A stretch of 64,000 nt of DNA, from the NCBI RefSeq assembly GCF_014199195.1, contig NZ_JACIJE010000007.1:186001-250000 (forward strand). The letters run 5' to 3'. Both the position numbers and the translations under genes were made by a program. Under the pieces are notes generated by a model. It was not told the origin of the DNA. It saw nothing but the letters and a program-made list of their open reading frames with translations, and searched no databases. The DNA is from Neoroseomonas alkaliterrae (GTDB lineage Bacteria > Pseudomonadota > Alphaproteobacteria > Acetobacterales > Acetobacteraceae). Below, piece after piece: positions 10,902 through 18,696 of this stretch (position 1 is the stretch's first letter; each line of letters begins with the position of its first letter).

Positions 10902-10917
10902 TGTGATCCGGCTCACG
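10902..10917 (-). promoter_or_regulatory. CRP/FNR-family-like palindrome upstream of hemN
   Basis: The plus strand reads TGTGA (10902-10906), six bases, TCACG (10913-10917). This is the TGTGA-N6-TCACA pattern of CRP/FNR-family sites with one mismatch. It sits 17-32 bases before the hemN start. FnrL/FixK control of hemN is common in alphaproteobacteria, but their usual site is TTGAT-N4-ATCAA, so the matching regulator is uncertain. Confidence 0.35.
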
Positions 10918-11061
10918 CCTTGCGCTCGCGCAAGTCTGGCCCCCCTTCCCGCGCCGGGCAAAGGCTGAAACGCTTCACCCGGCCGCACCGGACCCCGGGG
11001 GCGGCTGTTCCACCCGGCGAAGTTGCGCGGCTATGCTGCCGCCGGGGCAGAGGAGCAGTTC

Positions 11062-13200
11062 ATGTCCGTCGAGCTCAGTCAGGAGCCGCGCCTGCTGGCG
11101 ATCAGCACGTCGACCGACAAGACCTTCGTGCTGCGCCGGTTCGAGGCCGTGGAGGCGATATCGCGCCTCTTCCTCGTGCAGGCGGAAGTCCTTTCCCTCG
11201 ACCATGGGGTGAAGGCGGCCGACGTCATCGGCCATACCGCGACGGTCAGCGTCGCCCGCGGCCTCGGCGAGCAGCCGCGCTACTTCAACGGCGTGATCTC
11301 CGCCTTCCGCCGGATCGGGCGGTTCGGGACGCGCTGGAGCGCCTACGGGATCGAGATCGTCCCCTCCTTCTGGCACCTCACGCGCAAGTCCAACTGCCGC
11401 GTGTTCCAGAACCAGTCGGTGCCGGCGATCGTGAAGAAGCTCGCCTCGGAAGGCGGGGCCGGCGTGCCCTCCTTCATGTCGGCGCCCGATACGCCGCGCA
11501 AGTACTGCATGCAGTACAACGAGACGGATTTCGACTTCTGCCAGCGGCTGATGGACGAGACCGGCTGCGGCTACTACTTCCTGCACGGGGAGAACGACCA
11601 CACCATGCTGGTCGCCTCCTCCGCGGCCGATTTCCAGCCGATCTCGGCCGGTCCCTACAAGGTGATGTCGGGCACCAGCCACTGGGACGCGCTGACCGGA
11701 TTCAGCCTGCGGACCGGGCAGCAGCCGGGCGCGGTGCGCACGGTGGACTACGACCAGATCAAGCCGTCCAACCTGCCCGATTCGACCACCACGACCATCC
11801 TCACCGAGGTGCAGAACGACGCCTCCTACGAGATGTTCGTCTGGCCCGGCGGGCAGCACACCAAGCCCGATGCCGATCCCTCCCTCTACATCATGCAGAC
11901 CTTCGAGGCGGAGGCGGACATCGCGCGCGCGACCGGGCACGACCCGGCGCTGGTCGCAGGCTGCAAGATCGACGTGCAGCTCGACCCGAACGATCCGGCG
12001 ACCAAGACCTTCATCCTGACGCGAGTGGTCCACAGCGGCTTCGACGAGACGCACATCACCGACGGCGCGGGGGCCGGCTATTCCTGCGCCATCACCATGA
12101 TGCCGGACGACCGCCCCTTCCGCCCGCCCGCGCCGCGGCCGCGGCCGGTGGTGCCCGGCCTGCAATCCGCTGTGGTGGTGGGCCCGCGCGGCGAGGAGAT
12201 CCTCACCGACAAGTACGGCCGGGTGAAGATCCGCTTCCTGTGGGACCGCCACTGGCCGAAGGACGAGACGGCCTGCGAGATCTGGGTCCGGGTCGCCCAG
12301 CCCTATGCGGGCAAGTGGGGCGGCGCCTTCTTCCTGCCGCGCATCGGGGACGAGGTGCTGGTCGGCTTCGTGGACGGCGACCCCGACAAGCCGATCATCG
12401 TCGGTTCGCTCTACAGCGACGACGCGCCCCCGCCGGGCTCCTTCCCGATGCCCTCGAAGAAGGAGCGCAGCGGCTTCCACACCCGTTCATCCAAGGGCGG
12501 CGGGGCGAACAACGCCAACATCCTCTATTTCGACGACAAGAAGGGCTCGGAGGAGGTCTATCTCCAGGCCGAGAAGAACATGAACGTCCTGGTCAAGAAC
12601 GCCAGGACCGAGACGATCAATGTCGGCAATTTCGACGGCGACGACACCTACCTGCTCCGCAAGGGCGACAAGATCGTCTCCGTCGGCACGGCCGAGGACG
12701 GCGGCGATTTCTTCACGAACGTCACCAAGGGCGACTATGTCCGCATGGTCCAGGAAGGTGACGACTTCGTGGACATCGCGAAGGGCGATCGCCAGATCAC
12801 CATCGGGGAAGGCGATCACTCGACCTTCGTCAGCAAGGGCGACCATGTCCTGGTCGTGAACCAGGGCGACAACGAGGTCATCGTCGAGCAGGGCGACCAC
12901 ATCGTGCAGGTCGACCAGGGCGATTCGACTCAGACCGTCTCGCTGGGCAACATCACGATCAATGCCGGCGCGGGCAAGATCGAGATGTCGGCCGGGCAGA
13001 GCATCGAGCTGAAGGTCGGCGCCTCGAGCGTGAAGATCGACCACAGCGGGGTGACGATCAAAGGCATGTCGGTCAAGATCGACGCGTCGCTGTCGTTCGA
13101 GGCGAAGGCCGGCCTGTCCGCCAAGGTCGGCGGCACCTTCACCAATGTCGAGGGCAACGCGATCACGACGATCAAGGGGGGCTTCGTGCTCATCAACTGA
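11062..13200 (+). CDS. vgrG: T6SS spike protein VgrG (TssI)
   Basis: A 712-residue VgrG. The start follows a good ribosome site (gaggag). Residues about 1-370 are the gp27-like hub; Y-N-E-T-D-F-D-F-C-Q-R-L-M is typical. Residues about 375-480 are the gp5 OB-fold, with K-Y-G-R-V-K-I-R-F-L-W-D and G-D-E-V-L-V-G-F-V-D-G-D-P-D. A needle-like β region follows. Unusually, residues about 526-628 carry eleven 9-residue repeats starting G-D (see separate entry). The end (about 630-712) is a plain strand-rich tip (S-V-K-I-D-H-S-G-V-T-I) with no recognisable toxin domain, so this is probably a structural, not an effector-fused, VgrG. It forms the tip of the Hcp tube and opens T6SS operon block A. No PAAR gene is adjacent. 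Confidence 0.93.
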   Translation: MSVELSQEPRLLAISTSTDKTFVLRRFEAVEAISRLFLVQAEVLSLDHGVKAADVIGHTATVSVARGLGEQPRYFNGVISAFRRIGRFGTRWSAYGIEIVPSFWHLTRKSNCRVFQNQSVPAIVKKLASEGGAGVPSFMSAPDTPRKYCMQYNETDFDFCQRLMDETGCGYYFLHGENDHTMLVASSAADFQPISAGPYKVMSGTSHWDALTGFSLRTGQQPGAVRTVDYDQIKPSNLPDSTTTTILTEVQNDASYEMFVWPGGQHTKPDADPSLYIMQTFEAEADIARATGHDPALVAGCKIDVQLDPNDPATKTFILTRVVHSGFDETHITDGAGAGYSCAITMMPDDRPFRPPAPRPRPVVPGLQSAVVVGPRGEEILTDKYGRVKIRFLWDRHWPKDETACEIWVRVAQPYAGKWGGAFFLPRIGDEVLVGFVDGDPDKPIIVGSLYSDDAPPPGSFPMPSKKERSGFHTRSSKGGGANNANILYFDDKKGSEEVYLQAEKNMNVLVKNARTETINVGNFDGDDTYLLRKGDKIVSVGTAEDGGDFFTNVTKGDYVRMVQEGDDFVDIAKGDRQITIGEGDHSTFVSKGDHVLVVNQGDNEVIVEQGDHIVQVDQGDSTQTVSLGNITINAGAGKIEMSAGQSIELKVGASSVKIDHSGVTIKGMSVKIDASLSFEAKAGLSAKVGGTFTNVEGNAITTIKGGFVLIN
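12637..12945 (+). repeat. 27-bp tandem repeats coding a 9-residue GD repeat in VgrG
   Basis: Eleven in-frame units begin with Gly-Asp at 12637, 12664, 12703, 12730, 12757, 12784, 12811, 12838, 12865, 12892 and 12919. The spacing is exactly 27 bp except for a 12-bp insertion (A-E-D-G) after the second unit. Units read like GDHVLVVNQ and GDNEVIVEQ: Gly-Asp then alternating hydrophobic residues with a polar ending. The pattern suggests one β-turn per repeat in the trimeric spike needle. Confidence 0.85.
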
Positions 13201-13865
13201 TGACCCAGATCCCGCCCAAGCTCGCGGTGCCGCTGGAGCCCCTGCTCCCGCGGCTCGAACTCGACGGCGATGGCCTGGCCGCCATCGCCGGCGCCGATTC
13301 TGCGGCCCTGGCCGTCGAGCGCCTCGTCGCCGCCGGCCGCCTGCCGGATGCGATGAAGGTCTGCGCCCATGCCCTGCCGCGGCGCGAGGCCGTGTGGTGG
13401 GGCTGCATGTGCGCCCGCGCGGTGCCCGACGCCGCCCTGCCGGCGGCCGATGCTGCCGCGCTCGAGGCCGCCGAGGCCTGGGTCCGCCGCCCCGACGAGG
13501 CATCCCGCCGCGCCGCCGCCGCCGCCGCCGACAAGACCGGCTTCTCCACGCCCGAAGCCTGGGTGGCGAAGGCCGCCTTCTGGAGCGGCGGCTCCATGGC
13601 CGGGGAGGGCCAACCGATCGTCCCGCCGCCCGAGCACCTCACCGGCACGGCGGTGGCGGGCGCGGTGATGCTGGCCTCGGTCCGCCATACCCCCGTCCGG
13701 CAGAAGGAAAGGCTCGAGAAGTTCCTCGCCAGCGCGCGCGACATCGCCGGCGGCGGCGCCGGGCGCCTGCAGCCCGAGGATCCGCCCCCGCCGCCGCCCG
13801 CCCCGCAGGCCGCCGCCCCGCCGCTCACCGCCCCCCGCCCCGCGCCCGTCCCGAGGCCGGGGTGA
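13200..13865 (+). CDS. Conserved T6SS-linked protein of unknown function
   Basis: A 221-residue protein whose ATG overlaps the last base of the vgrG stop, so it is translationally coupled to vgrG. Residues 1-180 are mainly helical and alanine-rich: A-V-E-R-L-V-A-A-G-R-L-P-D-A, then E-A-V-W-W-G-C-M-C-A-R, A-A-A-D-K-T-G-F-S-T-P-E-A-W, and G-A-V-M-L-A-S-V-R-H-T-P. The last 35 residues are proline-rich. From memory this resembles the family annotated DUF6931 found between vgrG and FHA genes, but I could not verify that. There is no signal peptide or membrane helix. Coupling to vgrG suggests a cytoplasmic adaptor or loading role for the spike, as inference only. Confidence 0.65.
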   Translation: MTQIPPKLAVPLEPLLPRLELDGDGLAAIAGADSAALAVERLVAAGRLPDAMKVCAHALPRREAVWWGCMCARAVPDAALPAADAAALEAAEAWVRRPDEASRRAAAAAADKTGFSTPEAWVAKAAFWSGGSMAGEGQPIVPPPEHLTGTAVAGAVMLASVRHTPVRQKERLEKFLASARDIAGGGAGRLQPEDPPPPPPAPQAAAPPLTAPRPAPVPRPG

Positions 13866-13902
13866 GGCTCGCCGCGCCGCGCCCGGCCACAGGAATGCGC
13901 CG

Positions 13903-15858
13903 ATGGAACTGACCCTGACGATGATCCGCTGCCCCGACAGCGTGGTGCCCGAACAGCGCCGCGTGCCCGGGGGCGACTACGTCATCGGCCGCGGGGCGGA
14001 TGCGAACTGGGTGCTGCCGGACCCCGACCGGCTCCTCTCGAAGCACCATTGCGTCGTGGAGTTCCGCGGCGGCGGCTGGCAGGTGCGCGACCTCTCGACC
14101 AACGGCACCTTCGTCAACCACGCCACCGCCCCGGTCGGGCGCGACCAGGTGAAGATGCTCGAGGATGGCGACCGCCTGCGCCTCGGCCCCTACGAGATCG
14201 AGGTCCGCCTCGCCATGGCCGGGGGCCAGTCCGCCGGTTCCGCCTGGGCGGGCGGGATGCCCGGCGGGGCGCTGCCCGGCGTGGCGGGCGGCGGGGCCAT
14301 CGGCGGCGGCTGGGACGCCGCGCCGCCCGCCTCCCCGGGCTGGGCCGCAGCACCGGCGCAGCCGCCCGCCGCCGGCTGGGGGCCGCCGCCCGAGCAGGCC
14401 TGGGGCGCGCCCCCGCCGCGCGACGAGCCCCTGCAGCCGCGCCTGCCGGGCGACCCCTTCCTCGGCGCGAAGCCGCCGGCGCCCGGCATGCCCGGCCTGC
14501 CCAGCGGCTCGGGCCTGCCGGCGGATTTCGACCCGCTGAACGAGGGGCCGGCGATGCCGGACCACCGTCCCTCGACCTCCGACGCCTTCCTGCCGCCCAG
14601 GCCGATGCAGCAGGTGCCGGTCATCCCCGACCAGTGGGATGTCGGCCCGACGCCGAGCACGCCCATGGCCGCGCCACCCCCGCCATCCGGCGGGGCCACG
14701 CGCATCCCGGACGACTGGAACATCGACCTCTCGCCGGCGCCCGCCCCGCCCACGCGCCCCGGCGCCGACCCCTTCGCCGCGCCGCCGCCGCGCCCCGGCG
14801 CCGACCCTTTCGCCGCGCCGCACCCGCCAGCCGCGCCACCGCTCCACGGCCCGCCGCACGGCGCCCCGCCCGCTGCCGATCCCTTCTCCAGCCCACCGGG
14901 CTTTGCCCCGCCGCCCCCGGCCGCGCCTCCAGGCGGCAGCCCCTACGCCAGCCCGCCCGGTTTCGCGCCGCCGCCCGTGGCCCCTGCGCCGGCCGCCGAC
15001 CCCTTCGCGCAGCCGCCGCGCTTCCCGCCCGGCCCCGCCGCCCCGCCGCCGGGGCCGGACCCCTTCGCAAGCCCGGCCGGCCCGCCGCCGCACGGGCCGC
15101 CCCCGGCCGCTCCGCCCCGCGCCCCGGCGCCCGAGGCCTTCGCACCCCACCCGCCCGCCGGCGTGCCGCACGGCCGCGACGCCGATCCCTTCGCCGAGCC
15201 GCACCGGCCATCGCCCACGGTGGCCACGCCACCCCCCGTGGCCGCGCCCGAGGCGCCGCCCGCTCCCCGCGCGGCCGCCGCCCATGGCGGGGGCGAGTCC
15301 GGCCTCGCCGCCTTCCTCGCCGGCGCGGGGCTGCCGGCGCACCTCGCCGCCAACACCGACCCCGACGCCGCCCTGCGCGCGCTCGGCGCGGCCTTCCACG
15401 CGGCGATCTCCGGGCTGCGCCAGCTCCTGATCGCCCGCGCCGACGTGAAGCGCGAGTTCCGCATCGAGCAGACCATGCTCCGCTCGGCCGGCAACAACCC
15501 GGTGAAGTTCGCGGCCTCGGACGAGCAGGCGCTCGCCGCCCTGCTCTCCGCCGGCCCGCAGACCGGCCCGCGCGCCGTGCGCGAGACGGTCGAGGACCTG
15601 ACCGCGCACCAGGTCGCCACACTCGCCGCCACCCAGGCCGCCGCGCGCGCCCTGCTCGCGCGCCTCGCCCCCGAGGGGATCGAGGCGCAGGAGGGCGGCG
15701 GCGGAGGCGGCCTCTTCGCCAGCAAGGACAAGCGGCTCTGGGAGGCCTACAAACGTCTCCACCAGCAGGTGACCGAGCAGTTCGACGACGATTTCGACAG
15801 CGCCTTCGGCAAGGAGTTCGCCCGCGCCTACGAACAGGCATCGCGGCGCGACCGATAA
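13903..15858 (+). CDS. tagH: T6SS FHA-domain protein TagH/ImpI
   Basis: A 651-residue protein in three parts. Residues about 1-100 are an FHA domain with the phosphothreonine-binding signature G-R (Y-V-I-G-R-G), S-K-H-H and N-G-T-F-V-N. Residues about 110-460 are a long Pro/Ala/Gly linker with at least six D-P-F-A or D-P-F-S elements. Residues about 465-651 are the conserved ImpI/VasC C-terminal domain (G-L-A-A-F-L-A-G-A-G, then R-A-L-G-A-A-F-H-A-A-I-S-G-L-R-Q-L-L). In Agrobacterium and Pseudomonas, Fha reads phosphothreonine made by PpkA and activates the apparatus. Here the kinase is encoded at 42638-45088 and the phosphatase at 23531-24244. Family members are usually about 400-500 residues, so the long linker explains the extra size. 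Confidence 0.9.
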   Translation: MELTLTMIRCPDSVVPEQRRVPGGDYVIGRGADANWVLPDPDRLLSKHHCVVEFRGGGWQVRDLSTNGTFVNHATAPVGRDQVKMLEDGDRLRLGPYEIEVRLAMAGGQSAGSAWAGGMPGGALPGVAGGGAIGGGWDAAPPASPGWAAAPAQPPAAGWGPPPEQAWGAPPPRDEPLQPRLPGDPFLGAKPPAPGMPGLPSGSGLPADFDPLNEGPAMPDHRPSTSDAFLPPRPMQQVPVIPDQWDVGPTPSTPMAAPPPPSGGATRIPDDWNIDLSPAPAPPTRPGADPFAAPPPRPGADPFAAPHPPAAPPLHGPPHGAPPAADPFSSPPGFAPPPPAAPPGGSPYASPPGFAPPPVAPAPAADPFAQPPRFPPGPAAPPPGPDPFASPAGPPPHGPPPAAPPRAPAPEAFAPHPPAGVPHGRDADPFAEPHRPSPTVATPPPVAAPEAPPAPRAAAAHGGGESGLAAFLAGAGLPAHLAANTDPDAALRALGAAFHAAISGLRQLLIARADVKREFRIEQTMLRSAGNNPVKFAASDEQALAALLSAGPQTGPRAVRETVEDLTAHQVATLAATQAAARALLARLAPEGIEAQEGGGGGGLFASKDKRLWEAYKRLHQQVTEQFDDDFDSAFGKEFARAYEQASRRDR

Positions 15859-15886
15859 GGCCGAGGGGCAGGGGGGCAGGGCAGGG

Positions 15887-17224
15887 ATGCTGTGGCACGA
15901 CAAGGTGGTCTGGCAGGAGGGCATGTTCCTCCGCGCCCAGCACTTCCAGCAGCAGGACCGGCACTTCGAATGGATGCTGCAGGCGCGCGCCGCGCCGCTG
16001 CGCCCGCACCCCTGGGGCATCACCGAACTCTCCCTCGACCGCGACCTGCTCGCCGCCGGCAAGTTCGCCATCGCCTCGGCGACCGGCATCTTTGAGGATG
16101 GGACGCCTTTCTCGGTGCCCGGCCATGCCGACCAGCCGCCGCCGCTCGACCTGCCCGAGGGCACGCGCAACTGCGTGGTCTTCCTCGCCCTGCCGGTGCG
16201 CCAGCCGGGCAGCCCCGAGGTCGCCTTCACCGAAGGCCCTGACACCGCCGCCGCCCGCTACGGCATGCGCGGCTTCGAGGCCTTCGACACCCATTCGGAC
16301 GCCACCGTGCCGGCCGAGCTGCAGGTCGGCCGCCCGCGCCTGCGCTTCATGCTCGAGACGGAGGAACGCGCGGGCTTCACCACCATCGGCCTGACGCGCG
16401 TGGTCGAGGTGCAGGCGGACCGCCGCGTGGTGGTGGATGAGCGCTTCATCCCGCCCTGCCTGCGCGTCTCGGCCACGCCGCCGCTGGCCAACCTGGTGGG
16501 GGAGCTGGTCGGCATGCTCGGCCAGCGGGCCGAGGCGCTGGGCGCGCGGCTTTCGCAGCCCGGCGCGCGCGGCGTCGCCGAGGTGGCGGATTTCCTGCTG
16601 CTGCAGGCCGTCAACCGCTGGCAGCCGCTGCTCGCCCACTGGGCCGATGCCGGGAATGTCCACCCGGAATCGCTCTATGCCGCGCTGGTGCAGCTCGCGG
16701 GGGAACTCGCCACCTTCACCGACCCCAGGCGGATGGCCGCGACCTACCCGGCCTACCGGCACGAGGACCTGCAGCGCTCCTTCGCCCCCGTGGTCGCCGA
16801 CCTGCGGCGCAGCCTGTCCATGGTGCTCGAGACGAACGCGGTCGCGATCCCGCTGCAGGAACGCCAGTTCGGCGTGCGCGTCGGGCCCATCGTGGACCGC
16901 AACCTGCTGCGCGCGAGCCAGTTCGTGCTTTCGGTGCAGGCGGACATGCCGACCGAGCAGCTCCGCCGGATCTTCCCCAACCAGGTCAAGATCGGCGCGG
17001 TCGAGCACATCCGCGAGCTGGTCAATGTCGCGCTGCCCGGCATCCAGGTCCGCCCGCTGCCGGTGGCGCCGCGGCAGATCCCCTTCCACGCCTCGGCCGT
17101 CTATTTCGAGCTCGACCGCGGCAGCCCGCACTGGGCGCAGATGCAGAATTCCGGGGCCTTCGCCATCCATGTCTCCGGCGAGTTCCCGAACCTCAAGATG
17201 GAACTCTGGGCGATCCGGGGCTGA
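15887..17224 (+). CDS. tssK: T6SS baseplate protein TssK (ImpJ/VasE)
   Basis: A 445-residue protein, the usual TssK size, starting MLWHDKVVWQEGMFLRAQHF, which is the classical family N-terminus. Other blocks include H-P-W-G-I-T-E-L, R-L-R-F-M-L-E-T and the C-terminal N-L-K-M-E-L-W-A-I. TssK is a trimeric adaptor that connects the baseplate to the TssLM membrane complex. It lies 28 bp after tagH and 30 bp before tssL, so the fha-tssK-tssL-tssM set is one operon. Confidence 0.93.
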   Translation: MLWHDKVVWQEGMFLRAQHFQQQDRHFEWMLQARAAPLRPHPWGITELSLDRDLLAAGKFAIASATGIFEDGTPFSVPGHADQPPPLDLPEGTRNCVVFLALPVRQPGSPEVAFTEGPDTAAARYGMRGFEAFDTHSDATVPAELQVGRPRLRFMLETEERAGFTTIGLTRVVEVQADRRVVVDERFIPPCLRVSATPPLANLVGELVGMLGQRAEALGARLSQPGARGVAEVADFLLLQAVNRWQPLLAHWADAGNVHPESLYAALVQLAGELATFTDPRRMAATYPAYRHEDLQRSFAPVVADLRRSLSMVLETNAVAIPLQERQFGVRVGPIVDRNLLRASQFVLSVQADMPTEQLRRIFPNQVKIGAVEHIRELVNVALPGIQVRPLPVAPRQIPFHASAVYFELDRGSPHWAQMQNSGAFAIHVSGEFPNLKMELWAIRG

Positions 17225-17254
17225 GCCCCGCCCTGACCCGAAGGACGCCGCGCC

Positions 17255-18694
17255 ATGAGCGACAACCCCTTCGCCGAACCCAATGACAGCGACCGCACGG
17301 TCGTGCGTGGGCCGGGCGGGGCGCCGCCGCCCCGGCCGCAGCCCTCGCCGGGCTTCCCGCCGCCAGGCGCGTCCGGCGGCCCGGTCGGCGGCATGGGCGG
17401 GCTGCCCTCCGGCGCCGGCCCCGCGATGGGCGGCGCCGAGGCCGCCCCGCGCCTCGCCGGCGAGGCGGAGGCGATACCCAAGGTCGGCATCGGCCCGCTC
17501 GCCGCGGCCGCGCAGCCGCTGCTCGACCTGCTCGGCCGGCTCGCCAATGCCGGCATGACCGCCCCGCCGCAGGGCGGGGAGTTGCGCGAACGCGCGGTGC
17601 GCGCGCTGCGCCAGTTCGAGATCGACGCGCGCGATGCCGGCATCAGCGCCGAGCAGATCCGCGCCGCGCACTACATCCTGTGCGCGAGCCTCGACGACGT
17701 GGTGCTGTCCTATGCCTGGGGGCAGGGCAGCGTGTGGTCCGTGCAGTCCATGGTCGCGACCTTCCATCAGGAGGTGAAGTCGGGCGACCGCTTCTTCGAC
17801 GTGCTGGCCGGGATGCAGAAGGACCCCGGGCGCTGGCGCGACGCGCTGGAGGTGACCTATCTCTGCCTCGCCCTCGGCTTCCAGGGGCGCTACCGGCTCT
17901 CGCCGCGCGGCGCCTCGGAGCTCGACCAGATCCGCACCGGGCTCTACCAGCTCCTGACGCAGGTGCGCCCGCCCTGGGAGCGCGAACTCTCGCCGCGCTG
18001 GCGCGGCGTGGACGCGCCGCATCGCGGGCCGCGGCGGGGCATCCCCGCCTGGGTTGCGGCCTGCGTCGCGGTCTTCGCCCTCGGCATGGGCTATGCCTGG
18101 CTCGCGAATGCGATGAACGAGGGCTCGGACGGGCTCTATGAACGCCTCGCGGCCCTGCCGCCGGGGCGCATCCCCGAGATCGAGCGCCAGGCGCCACCCC
18201 GCCCGCCCGCGCCGCCGCCCCCGCCGCCCGCCTACGTGCCGCCGCCCCCGCCCGACTTCCTCGTCACGCTGCGGGAGTTCCTCAAGCCCGAGATCGACCA
18301 GGGCCTGCTCACCGTGTTCGGCGACGGGCGCTCGGTGACCGTGCGCATCAAGGGGCGCGGCATGTTCGCCTCCGGCTCGGCCACGGTGGAGCCGCGCTTC
18401 GTGCCGATGCTCCAGCGCATCGGGGAGGGGCTGCGCACCGAGCCCGGCCGCGTGATGGTGATCGGCCATTCCGACAACCAGCCGATCCGCACGGTGCGCT
18501 TCCCGTCGAACTTCCATCTCTCCTCGGCCCGCGCCGAGGCGGCGGCCGCGATCATCGCCGCCGCCACCGGGGATTTGGGCCGCTTCACCGTCGAGGGCCG
18601 CGCCGATGCCGAGCCCATCGCCGACAACCGCACCGCCGAGGGCCGCGAGGAGAACCGGCGCATCGAGGTCGTGCTGCTGAGGGGGACGCGCTGA
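17255..18694 (+). CDS. tssL: T6SS membrane protein TssL with OmpA-like peptidoglycan-binding domain
   Basis: A 479-residue 'evolved' TssL. Residues 1-22 include the motif S-D-R-T-V-V (Thr15), resembling the N-terminal site phosphorylated by PpkA in Agrobacterium TssL (Thr14). A Pro/Gly linker follows, then the cytoplasmic DotU domain (about 75-255; Y-I-L-C-A-S-L-D-D-V-V-L-S-Y-A-W-G). A single membrane helix lies at about 264-284 (I-P-A-W-V-A-A-C-V-A-V-F). The periplasmic OmpA_C domain is at about 355-475 (F-A-S-G-S-A-T-V-E, V-I-G-H-S-D-N-Q-P-I-R). The peptidoglycan-binding domain would anchor the complex to the wall, which matters because no TssJ lipoprotein gene is seen. It ends 2 bp before tssM. 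Confidence 0.93.
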   Translation: MSDNPFAEPNDSDRTVVRGPGGAPPPRPQPSPGFPPPGASGGPVGGMGGLPSGAGPAMGGAEAAPRLAGEAEAIPKVGIGPLAAAAQPLLDLLGRLANAGMTAPPQGGELRERAVRALRQFEIDARDAGISAEQIRAAHYILCASLDDVVLSYAWGQGSVWSVQSMVATFHQEVKSGDRFFDVLAGMQKDPGRWRDALEVTYLCLALGFQGRYRLSPRGASELDQIRTGLYQLLTQVRPPWERELSPRWRGVDAPHRGPRRGIPAWVAACVAVFALGMGYAWLANAMNEGSDGLYERLAALPPGRIPEIERQAPPRPPAPPPPPPAYVPPPPPDFLVTLREFLKPEIDQGLLTVFGDGRSVTVRIKGRGMFASGSATVEPRFVPMLQRIGEGLRTEPGRVMVIGHSDNQPIRTVRFPSNFHLSSARAEAAAAIIAAATGDLGRFTVEGRADAEPIADNRTAEGREENRRIEVVLLRGTR

Positions 18695-18696
18695 CC

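Noticed and set aside
12637-12945. VgrG repeats as RTX calcium-binding nonapeptides
   Set aside because: The spacing is nine residues, but the RTX consensus G-G-x-G-x-D-x-[LI]-x is missing; units start G-D with alternating hydrophobics.
11062-13200. VgrG as an effector-fused (evolved) VgrG
   Set aside because: The C-terminus is repetitive and strand-rich up to the stop, with no extra domain.
14700-15230. Repeated blocks in tagH as a separate repeat element
   Set aside because: They are in-frame coding repeats of a Pro-rich linker, not a mobile or CRISPR element.
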